Shown here one piece after another: positions 1 to 5,695 of a stretch of 6,108 bases of DNA. The DNA comes from Arenicella sp. GTDB lineage: Bacteria; Pseudomonadota; Gammaproteobacteria; Arenicellales; Arenicellaceae. Position numbers and translations under genes: made by a program. Positions within the stretch are counted from its first letter, which is position 1. Every line of letters begins with the position of its first letter. The notes beneath the pieces are model-generated. The model was not told the DNA's origin, searched no databases, and saw nothing but the letters and a program-made list of their open reading frames with translations. The DNA is taken from positions 1-6,108 of the forward strand of contig JALZWI010000169.1 of assembly GCA_023299895.1 (NCBI GenBank), read 5' to 3'.

Positions 1-491
1 GCAATTGCTTTGACGGTGTCTTGAAACAGTACGGATAATGTGTCGGTGGTGGCAACTGCCGTTACCTCAACATCATAAATAAGCTTTGAGACATTTTTTG
101 AGGATGAATTTTTATCAAAAAATGAAGTTGGCAAGGTAATTAAATTAGCAAATATGTCCTGACGTATATCAAAAATAACGATACGGCCTAGTTTGGCCAT
201 AAAGTAATTACCAAAATAACCAATAACCCCTCGCACAATTAATAACCCAAATAAAATTAGACTCAGCCATTGCAAGTGCCATTCTTGAGCATTGACAAAA
301 CCATCATTGACAATCGCTTTAATTAACGCAGCAAAGGATGCTTCGGTCAGCGCGGTACACACCAAAAAAACAATCGAAATACCAACAATTCCCTTATGTC
401 GCCATAAATAAGATAATAAGCGTTTGAAAATAGCTTTTGAATCAAATTGACTCGCTTCTTTAGTGCTTGCTGATGGAACTGTCGTGTTCAT
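1..491 (-). CDS. msbA: MsbA lipid A-core flippase, N-terminal part (runs off left edge)
   Basis: MsbA is an inner-membrane homodimeric ABC exporter that flips lipid A-core from the cytoplasmic to the periplasmic leaflet. I read 163 codons from an ATG at 491 to the window edge without a stop, about the first quarter of a protein usually near 580 residues. Only the membrane domain is visible: a basic N-terminus, TM1 at about residues 34-53, TM2 at about 75-97, and the start of the next cytoplasmic helix. Family-typical pieces are the NDGF stretch after TM1 (62-65), a VRGVIGYFGNY segment (86-96) and LPTSFFDK (120-127) followed by a short linker and LIYDVE, all aligning with remembered E. coli MsbA. 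The Walker and signature motifs lie outside the window. The start is 10 bp after the exbD stop and has only a weak Shine-Dalgarno, suggesting translational coupling. Another lipid ABC exporter is the main alternative; context favours MsbA. Confidence 0.88.
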   Translation of the reverse strand, partial: MNTTVPSASTKEASQFDSKAIFKRLLSYLWRHKGIVGISIVFLVCTALTEASFAALIKAIVNDGFVNAQEWHLQWLSLILFGLLIVRGVIGYFGNYFMAKLGRIVIFDIRQDIFANLITLPTSFFDKNSSSKNVSKLIYDVEVTAVATTDTLSVLFQDTVKAI

Positions 492-501
492 TTTAAGAAG
501 C

Positions 502-936
502 CTACTCAATCGCCTGTTTAGTTGCAAAAGTAACATTACTCAAGCCAATTTGTTGAGCAACATCAAGTACACGAATTACAGCATCATGCGGCGCTTTTTG
601 ATCAGCGCGAATAATAAGCAATAAATTAGGCGTGTCTTTATATTCAGTTAATGCGCGTAATAAGGTGTCACGATTTGAATTAATTAACACTCGACCCGTC
701 GTGTCTTGATCTGTCGAAACAGCATAATCCGAAGCTTCTGAGACCTGAACTTCCAAGGTCCTAGGCTGATCAATAACTGCATCACTCGAGGCGGCAGGCA
801 AATTAATTTTAAGCTGAGTTTCTTTAGTGAAGGTTGTCGAGATCATAAAAAAGATCAACAACAAAAAAACTACATCGATTAACGGTGTTAGCTCAATGCC
901 AGTTTCATCTTGCTCGTTTGACGTTCCGAAGTTCAT
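502..936 (-). CDS. exbD: ExbD/TolR-family proton-motor subunit
   Basis: This 144-residue protein has the normal length and layout of ExbD/TolR: a short cytoplasmic N-terminus, one transmembrane helix (about residues 17-36) and a periplasmic domain. The family hallmark is visible as ELTPLIDVVFLLLIFFM (15-31), in which D21 corresponds to the membrane aspartate that carries protons in ExbD and TolR. With ExbB it should form a stator that turns proton motive force into movement of a periplasmic or outer-membrane partner. It begins 19 bp after exbB and ends 10 bp before msbA on the same strand, so the three are probably co-transcribed. An AGAG element about 10 bases before the ATG may be the ribosome site. 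No TonB, TolA or Pal gene is visible, so the transduced partner is unknown. I chose ExbD over TolR because no other tol gene is nearby; the sequence alone does not settle this. Confidence 0.9.
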   Translation of the reverse strand: MNFGTSNEQDETGIELTPLIDVVFLLLIFFMISTTFTKETQLKINLPAASSDAVIDQPRTLEVQVSEASDYAVSTDQDTTGRVLINSNRDTLLRALTEYKDTPNLLLIIRADQKAPHDAVIRVLDVAQQIGLSNVTFATKQAIE

Positions 937-955
937 TCTATGCTCTGTATAATTA

Positions 956-1615
956 CTATCGTGGTGCAGGGCTAGCTTTGCTGATCCGTGTTTTTCTAAC
1001 CGGTTTTTTCTTTGGTTGGTTTTTAACGGTTTCTACTAGAGATAAAGCATGATCTTCTAAAATAATTGTTAATTCAGAGATGCGGCTACGAAAATAACGA
1101 TAAAACATCAAGCATGGAATACCCACCGACAAACCCGCCGCGGTCGTAATCAGTGCTTCAGAAATACCACCGGATAATACTGTTGGGTCGCCAACACCAT
1201 TGGCTGTAATCGCTGTAAAAACTTTAATCATACCAATGACGGTACCAAGCAAACCAATCAATGGCGTGATCGAAGCTATTGTGCCTAATGTGTTTAAATA
1301 ACGACTTAAACTATGCACAACTTGTTTGCCCGCATCTTCCAAGGCCTCTTTCATGTCATCAGTGCCATGCGGGACATTAGCCAAACCTGCTGCATAAACA
1401 ACACCTAGAGGGGAATGATTGTAAACCACCGCAATTTTATCTTCAGTAATCTGGCTTCTTAGCACTAAGTCAAGAATTTGTTGGCGTAAATTATTAGGCA
1501 CTACCCGACTTTTACGCAAAGTTAGTAAGCGTTCAAATATAATCGTTAATGCCGCTAGTGAGCACAGAAGAATTATCCACATCAGTGGCCCTCCAGCGCG
1601 AAATAGTTCAAACAT
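956..1615 (-). CDS. exbB: ExbB/TolQ/MotA-family proton channel protein
   Basis: This 219-residue protein is the multi-spanning half of an ExbB-ExbD proton motor. TM1 is at about residues 10-28, followed by a large cytoplasmic region. TM2 lies at about 112-135, with the family motif TPLIGLLGTVIGMI (117-130), and TM3 at about 150-172, with ISEALITTAAGLSVGIP (151-167). The threonines and small residues of these two helices line the proton path around the ExbD aspartate in known structures. The last 19 residues form a lysine/arginine-rich, proline-containing tail (KKKPVRKTR at 202-210), probably cytoplasmic. The ATG has a good Shine-Dalgarno (AGAGGA) four bases upstream. It leads a tight exbB-exbD-msbA series and lies 124 bp downstream of comEC on the same strand. 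It could equally be labelled TolQ-like; lack of tol or tonB neighbours leaves the specific role open. Confidence 0.9.
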   Translation of the reverse strand: MFELFRAGGPLMWIILLCSLAALTIIFERLLTLRKSRVVPNNLRQQILDLVLRSQITEDKIAVVYNHSPLGVVYAAGLANVPHGTDDMKEALEDAGKQVVHSLSRYLNTLGTIASITPLIGLLGTVIGMIKVFTAITANGVGDPTVLSGGISEALITTAAGLSVGIPCLMFYRYFRSRISELTIILEDHALSLVETVKNQPKKKPVRKTRISKASPAPR

Positions 1616-1739
1616 AGATTCCTCTTTGCTAGCTGATTTTTCTAGTTAAATAATACTTTTAAAAGCCAGTTAAAAAATATTTTTATTTTTAATAACTCCA
1701 AGCGCTCTAGTCTATCAAACTCTGTATCTTTTTTTATCA
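1616..1739 (-). promoter_or_regulatory. AT-rich comEC-exbB gap, possible exbB promoter
   Basis: This 124-bp gap lies between two genes on the same strand. It is very AT-rich and contains two perfect palindromes, CTTTTAAAAG (1656-1665) and AAAAATATTTTT (1673-1684). A plausible -10 box, TATTAT read on the minus strand, sits at 1650-1655, which would give a leader of roughly 28 bases before exbB. The matching -35 region is only a T-run and matches consensus poorly, and there is no extended -10. I see no GC-rich hairpin followed by a T-run after comEC, so readthrough from comEC into exbB remains possible. I saw no convincing Fur box. Confidence 0.3.
1620..1625 (-). promoter_or_regulatory. Shine-Dalgarno of exbB
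   Basis: Read on the minus strand, AGAGGA lies four bases before the exbB ATG, inside a longer AAAGAGGA match. It supports that start and is clearly stronger than the sites before exbD and msbA, as expected for the first gene of an operon. Confidence 0.65.
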
Positions 1740-4145
1740 TTATGTTGGCTTTTTTATATGGTTCCAAAAGCCTTTTTCAGATTCCCTATAGCTTGTTAAA
1801 ATTATTGAATTATTCTTTATATTCAATAATATAGAGCCACCTTCTATTGTGGAAACCACTTTTATATTACGTTGTTGGTATCTTGTTACAACATCCTTAT
1901 GCGGGTGACCATAGTGGTTTCGATAACCCGCCGCGATTAATGCTAAATATGGGTCAACTGCATCAATAAAATTTACCGTCGATGATGTTTTACTACCCTG
2001 ATGAGGTACCAATAAGACATCTGCAGACAGATCAACGCCATCGCGCAGTAAATACTGTTCGACCTGACGCTCGATATCTCCACTGATCAATACAGTTTTA
2101 TAACCATTCGAAATCCTCAAAACACAAGATCGATTATTGCTGCCCTCAGGTGTATTTTGATCCGGACTGACTATATTAAATTCAAGACTCGATACTGACC
2201 AACTTTGACCCGTTACGCAGTTCGTTGCTCCTGGCACTTTATCCACTCGGCTTGTCAATATCTGCGTAACCTCAAAAGCCTCTAGTAAGGCACCGAGACC
2301 ACCGATATGATCGTTATCAGCATGACTAATTATAAGTGTATCGATATGTCGAATGCCACGGTGCTGTAAATAAGGTATTAATACTGCTTCAGCCGTATTA
2401 AAGCCTGAGGAAAAAGCTGGCCCAGTATCGTAGACCAAAACATAGTCTGGCCCCTCAACCACCATAGCCAGGCCCTGCCCTACATCAAGCAGAGTTACAT
2501 TAAACTCATTAGATGCCATGTTTTTTACTTGGTTAAACCCAACTAGCAACACAATAAATACTGACAATAAACCATGTCGAATTCGCCAAGCGAAAAAATA
2601 CGCCACAATCAATAGTACACAGACAATCCACTCAAAGCTTCGCATTGGCGGTAATGCTATTTGAGCAAATGGCAGTTCAGTCAACCACAGCAACAACCAA
2701 TAGACTTTTACATAGCAATAACTTAACACCTGCAACAAAATATGACTTAGTGCAACCAAGCCACTTAGATCTAACACCAAGGCAAATAATGTAAACGGAA
2801 TTAAGACACTACAAAATAACGGAACTAACAACAAATTAACAAAGGGTGAGAGTATCGAAATTTTGCCAAAGAACAGCAGCGTAACAGGTAACATTCCGAG
2901 CCATAATAAAGGTTGCAATTTAATTAAACTAAGCTTATTTGATTGATCATCAGTCTCTTGTTCGCCACCCGTTTGATGCGTTTTTTTATATTCCGCTATT
3001 AATCCGATAACGAAAACAGCAGAACACGACAACCAAAAGCCAACATCGAGTATTGAAAATGGGTCGATCATAAAAATCACTACGACTGCGATCAATAAAA
3101 CCTTAAGTAAGCTCAACTGCCTAGCAAAGAATCGCGCGAACACATAAAGAGACAGCATGATCATGGCTCGTTGCGTGGAAATCGCAAAACCTGCCAATGC
3201 GGCATAGGAAAATGCGCTCAGCAAGGCAGGTATAAGCACTAAACGTTGTCGAGGTAAGTAATTATAAATCTGCGCGATAGGTGCCAAGCACCATTTAAAC
3301 AACCAAGCTGACACCAAAAATGCCAAGCCAATATGCAGACCTGAAATCGCCAAAAGATGACTTATGCCAGTTTTTTGAAAAACCAGTTGTTGCTCGTTGC
3401 TAAATTGAGATTTATCACCAACCGTTAAGGCTCCAACAATAGCTCGACCAACATCATTGTTAACTAAGGCTTGATTGAGTGATTGGCTAATTTTCCAACG
3501 CCACTGATTAATAGAGAACCCAGCACTGCTGAATAGAAAATCATTCTGATCTTTTATTCGAATATAGCCAGTTGCAATGATTTGATGCCGAAATAAATAC
3601 TTCTCGTAGTCAAACGCTCCCCAACTGGCATAACTGTGTGGTCGTTTAAGGCGTACCGAGAGTTGCCAAACTTGATCGGGTAAAAATTCTAAATAACAAT
3701 GATAACAACTGAGTATTGTTGTTTGATTGGTTAATTCTGGAATTGCTACTCCGCTAGATGAGTTTGCACTGCTAATTCTAAAATGAAACCTTGATGACTG
3801 TGGTTTGTTTTGTGGTAGGTTCTGTATTTGACCAGTAACGATAATTGTTTGCCCTTCAATATCAATTGGCAATTCATTATTAAAATGGTTCGTAAAGCTT
3901 AATGTCGCCCAAGTAAATCCCAGAATGACTATTAATATCGGCAGTATTGTTGTTTGTATGCGTACCGCTAGTCCAACGATTAGTATCACCAACATCAAAA
4001 GACGCAAGCTGATTAAATCATGGAACAATAAAGTTGCACAGACACCCGTAATAAAACTAATTGCGCACGTATCAAAATTAGTAACTGATCGAGTCAGAGG
4101 TTGACAGCTTTGAGAAAAATATTGAGCTAATAAATTATTTTGCAA
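1740..4145 (-). CDS. comEC: ComEC/Rec2 competence DNA-uptake channel
   Basis: ComEC moves single-stranded transforming DNA across the inner membrane. At 801 residues it is full length for a three-domain member. Two N-terminal membrane segments (about 27-80) precede a DUF4131/OB-like domain (about 95-200). The Competence domain (about 225-530) is a multi-pass channel carrying the signature GISHLLAISGLHIGL (260-274) and STQRAM (323-328). A C-terminal metallo-beta-lactamase domain (about 547-780) has LLDVGQG (552-558), YDTGP (572-576), the metal motif HADNDH (608-613), SGD (688-690), VPHQGS (713-718) and NHYGHPH (743-749), so its metal site looks intact. The start is TTG behind AAGGAG; an in-frame stop lies 13 codons upstream with no ATG or GTG between. 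It is transcribed away from DUF2062 and towards exbB. An odd CYHC pair lies at residues 147-150. Its presence makes natural transformation possible but does not prove it. Confidence 0.95.
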   Translation of the reverse strand: MQNNLLAQYFSQSCQPLTRSVTNFDTCAISFITGVCATLLFHDLISLRLLMLVILIVGLAVRIQTTILPILIVILGFTWATLSFTNHFNNELPIDIEGQTIIVTGQIQNLPQNKPQSSRFHFRISSANSSSGVAIPELTNQTTILSCYHCYLEFLPDQVWQLSVRLKRPHSYASWGAFDYEKYLFRHQIIATGYIRIKDQNDFLFSSAGFSINQWRWKISQSLNQALVNNDVGRAIVGALTVGDKSQFSNEQQLVFQKTGISHLLAISGLHIGLAFLVSAWLFKWCLAPIAQIYNYLPRQRLVLIPALLSAFSYAALAGFAISTQRAMIMLSLYVFARFFARQLSLLKVLLIAVVVIFMIDPFSILDVGFWLSCSAVFVIGLIAEYKKTHQTGGEQETDDQSNKLSLIKLQPLLWLGMLPVTLLFFGKISILSPFVNLLLVPLFCSVLIPFTLFALVLDLSGLVALSHILLQVLSYCYVKVYWLLLWLTELPFAQIALPPMRSFEWIVCVLLIVAYFFAWRIRHGLLSVFIVLLVGFNQVKNMASNEFNVTLLDVGQGLAMVVEGPDYVLVYDTGPAFSSGFNTAEAVLIPYLQHRGIRHIDTLIISHADNDHIGGLGALLEAFEVTQILTSRVDKVPGATNCVTGQSWSVSSLEFNIVSPDQNTPEGSNNRSCVLRISNGYKTVLISGDIERQVEQYLLRDGVDLSADVLLVPHQGSKTSSTVNFIDAVDPYLALIAAGYRNHYGHPHKDVVTRYQQRNIKVVSTIEGGSILLNIKNNSIILTSYRESEKGFWNHIKKPT

Positions 4146-4151
4146 TGACGA

Positions 4152-4157
4152 CTCCTT
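4152..4157 (-). promoter_or_regulatory. Shine-Dalgarno deciding the TTG start of comEC
   Basis: On the minus strand AAGGAG lies six bases before the TTG at 4145-4143, close to ideal spacing. Reading upstream in frame gives only non-start codons until a TAA at 4184-4182, so this site and the TTG together fix the start of ComEC. Confidence 0.75.
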
Positions 4158-4181
4158 GTCTTGCTGTGTAGGACTTTCTTC

Positions 4182-4208
4182 TTAAACGCTATCCTTTTGG
4201 CGTTTTAA
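4182..4208 (-). other. Possible 5'-leader hairpin of comEC
   Basis: On the minus strand TTAAAACGC is followed by a ten-base loop and GCGTTTAA. They pair over eight base pairs with one bulged A. The 5' arm starts at about the predicted comEC transcription start, so the hairpin would lie at the very 5' end of the mRNA. It has no T-run and does not look like a terminator. The stem is partly AT, so its stability is modest. Confidence 0.3.
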
Positions 4209-4213
4209 ATTAA

Positions 4214-4242
4214 ATTATCGAAATAGAAAGACTTACTGTTAA
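4214..4242 (-). promoter_or_regulatory. Predicted sigma70-type promoter of comEC
   Basis: Read on the minus strand, a -35 box TTAACA (4242-4237, five of six to consensus) is followed by exactly 17 bases and a -10 box GATAAT (4219-4214, five of six). The start of transcription would be near 4207, giving a leader of about 60 bases before the TTG. Its -35 box overlaps that of the rightward promoter. Confidence 0.6.
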
Positions 4243-4267
4243 CTAATTCACACCACTTAAGTATAAT
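4239..4267 (+). promoter_or_regulatory. Predicted sigma70-type promoter of the DUF2062 gene
   Basis: A -35 box TTAACT (4239-4244, four of six to consensus) is followed by exactly 17 bases and a perfect TATAAT -10 box (4262-4267). Transcription should begin near 4274, only about eight bases before the ATG at 4282, so the mRNA would be almost leaderless with that start. Confidence 0.6.
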
Positions 4268-4281
4268 ATGATTTTTGGTAT

Positions 4282-4854
4282 ATGCAACTTAAGCTGTTTG
4301 TCTTTCGGATATTAAAATTGAATCTTCTGCGTAAAATTAAGCAATGGGCACCTACTAAAAAGGAGATCCAAGAGTATCGATACATCCATATCTTTGGCGA
4401 CACTCTCAAGCAACCTGAGTTATGGACATTTAACCGTACAAGCTCGTCAAAAGGGATCGCTATTGGCTTATTCTGCGCTTTTCTTCCCATGCCATTTGAA
4501 ATGATTCCAGCAATCTTTATGGCAATTGCTCTGCGTGGCAATTTACCTTTTGCGATAATCGGGATTTGGCTCTCTAATCCAGTTACTTGGGTGCCTTTAT
4601 ACACTCCTTGCTATCTTCTTGGTGCAAGTCTGATTGGCCTAGAACTTATTCCAATTAATCAAATTTCGATCCTAGACTTGGGCTGGCATTATGTTGCTCT
4701 ATGGTTGGGCTGTTTAATTATTGGCACCATTGTTGGCTTTGCTTCGCACTTTACTATTAGTTACTTATGGGCAAATCAAGTACGCCAACGCTGGTCGCGT
4801 CGTAAATCAAATCGTTTAAAACGGGATAGCTATAACCAATCTAGCCAAAATTGA
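4282..4854 (+). CDS. DUF2062 inner-membrane protein
   Basis: This 190-residue protein matches the DUF2062 family, whose function is not established. A basic N-terminal segment (KIKQWAPTKKEI, about 18-29) is followed by the family's conserved entry into the membrane, GIAIGLFCAFLPMPFEM (58-74), and then WLSNPVTWVPLY (96-107). Three or four hydrophobic stretches lie at about 58-86, 88-122 and 134-163, ending in a strongly basic cytoplasmic-looking tail (about 167-181). It is the only rightward gene here, divergent from comEC and convergent with lolD; the same family sits between comEC and the lol genes in other gammaproteobacteria as I remember them. The ATG has no Shine-Dalgarno and lies about eight bases after the predicted transcription start. 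A TTG at 4318 (codon 13) is a possible alternative start giving a length more typical of the family. The gene ends in a TGA-TAA double stop. Confidence 0.85.
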   Translation: MQLKLFVFRILKLNLLRKIKQWAPTKKEIQEYRYIHIFGDTLKQPELWTFNRTSSSKGIAIGLFCAFLPMPFEMIPAIFMAIALRGNLPFAIIGIWLSNPVTWVPLYTPCYLLGASLIGLELIPINQISILDLGWHYVALWLGCLIIGTIVGFASHFTISYLWANQVRQRWSRRKSNRLKRDSYNQSSQN

Positions 4855-4874
4855 TAAGGTAGCCAGGCTTTAAA

Positions 4875-4953
4875 AAATGCTCAGGGCTGTTTACGAAATG
4901 CTCAGGGCTGTTTACGAAATGCTCAGGGCTGTTTACGAAATGCTCAGGGCTGT
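4875..4953. repeat. Perfect 21-bp direct tandem repeat, 3.8 copies
   Basis: Three complete identical units (4875-4895, 4896-4916, 4917-4937) and the first 16 bases of a fourth (4938-4953) lie head to tail. Each unit begins AAATGCTC and ends TTTACG, with CAGGGCTG in the middle. There is no mismatch in 79 bp, which suggests recent expansion. The array fills most of the 113-bp gap between the convergent DUF2062 and lolD genes. There are no spacers, so it is not a CRISPR array. The unit has no strong internal hairpin, only a short CAG-GG-CTG partial dyad. The rest of the gap holds no clear terminator on either strand. Confidence 0.95.
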
Positions 4954-4967
4954 GTGGTAAATTTCGA

Positions 4968-5666
4968 CTAAGACTGCTGAGTAAGAATACCGTCTTCGAT
5001 GTGGTAAATTTTATCCATTTTATTCGCTAACGTCCTATCGTGGGTGACGATGACCAATGCAGTATTACTTCTCTGATTAAGCTCTAACATCATTCCAAAC
5101 ACAGTGTCAGCTGTTTTATGATCTAAATTACCAGTCGGCTCATCTGCTAAAACACAGTGTGGTTGAGTAACCAAAGCTCGTGCGATAGCTGCTCTTTGCC
5201 GTTCACCGCCAGATAATTCAATTGGTCGGTGAAGCAAGCGCTTGGCCAAATTCATCTCGGTGAGTAAAGATTCCGCTTTGTGGTTTGCTTCATCACGATC
5301 GACGCCACGAATCAATAATGGCAATGCGACATTCTCAATGGCCGTAAATTCTGACAATAAGTGATGAAATTGATAAACAAACCCTAAGTATTGATTACGA
5401 ATTTCACCACGTCGCTTATCCGATACAGCAGACATTTCTTGGCCGTCTATCCACACAGAACCAATGGTTGGCATCTCTAAGCCACCTAGCAAATGCAGTA
5501 AGGTACTTTTACCCGAACCAGATGTGCCGACTATGGCGATACGTTCACCACCTTCTATCAGTAGGTTTATATCCGTCAACACTTTAACGTCTATCGGGCC
5601 TTCACTGTAGGTCATACCTAGCTGTTGGCAGTGGATAATTCCAGATGGATGAGTCATGTCATTCAT
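4968..5666 (-). CDS. lolD: LolD, ATPase of the lipoprotein-releasing ABC transporter
   Basis: LolD is the cytoplasmic ATPase that powers extraction of outer-membrane lipoproteins from the inner membrane for hand-over to LolA. At 232 residues it has the family length and every ABC motif: Walker A GTSGSGKST (47-55), Q-loop Q99 in YQFHHLL (98-104), signature LSGGERQ (151-157), Walker B VLADEP (172-177) and switch histidine H209. The YQFHHLLSEFTAIENVALPLL stretch (from residue 98) closely resembles E. coli LolD and separates it from general MacB-type ATPases. The gene follows its permease partner by 29 bp on the same strand. The ATG at 5666 has an AAGTGA-like site upstream; a second ATG at codon 4 is a less likely start. 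Downstream is the tandem repeat and a convergent gene, so lolD is the last gene of its operon. Confidence 0.93.
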   Translation of the reverse strand: MNDMTHPSGIIHCQQLGMTYSEGPIDVKVLTDINLLIEGGERIAIVGTSGSGKSTLLHLLGGLEMPTIGSVWIDGQEMSAVSDKRRGEIRNQYLGFVYQFHHLLSEFTAIENVALPLLIRGVDRDEANHKAESLLTEMNLAKRLLHRPIELSGGERQRAAIARALVTQPHCVLADEPTGNLDHKTADTVFGMMLELNQRSNTALVIVTHDRTLANKMDKIYHIEDGILTQQS

Positions 5667-5695
5667 AGTCGTTCACTTTCTATTCGTAACCTTTC

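Noticed and set aside
1573..1581. TTATCCACA, a perfect DnaA-box match.
   Set aside because: It is a single copy inside exbB coding sequence (codons for W-I-I), with no cluster of boxes, no AT-rich unwinding element and no dnaA or dnaN nearby.
1616..1739. A Fur-type iron operator before exbB.
   Set aside because: The region is AT-rich but I see no GATAAT-repeat pattern like the Fur consensus; the palindromes present are simple A/T runs.
4257..4604. Minus-strand 115-residue open frame opposite the DUF2062 gene.
   Set aside because: It lies largely antisense to a recognised gene and shows no family motif or ribosome site, so it is a shadow frame.
4858..4885. A rho-independent terminator for DUF2062 or lolD formed by AGCCAGGCT and the following A/T run.
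   Set aside because: The stem would be only three pairs with a three-base loop, and the sense T-run is missing or short on either strand.
4875..4953. A small CRISPR array.
   Set aside because: The units are contiguous with no spacers and no cas genes are present; it is a plain tandem repeat.
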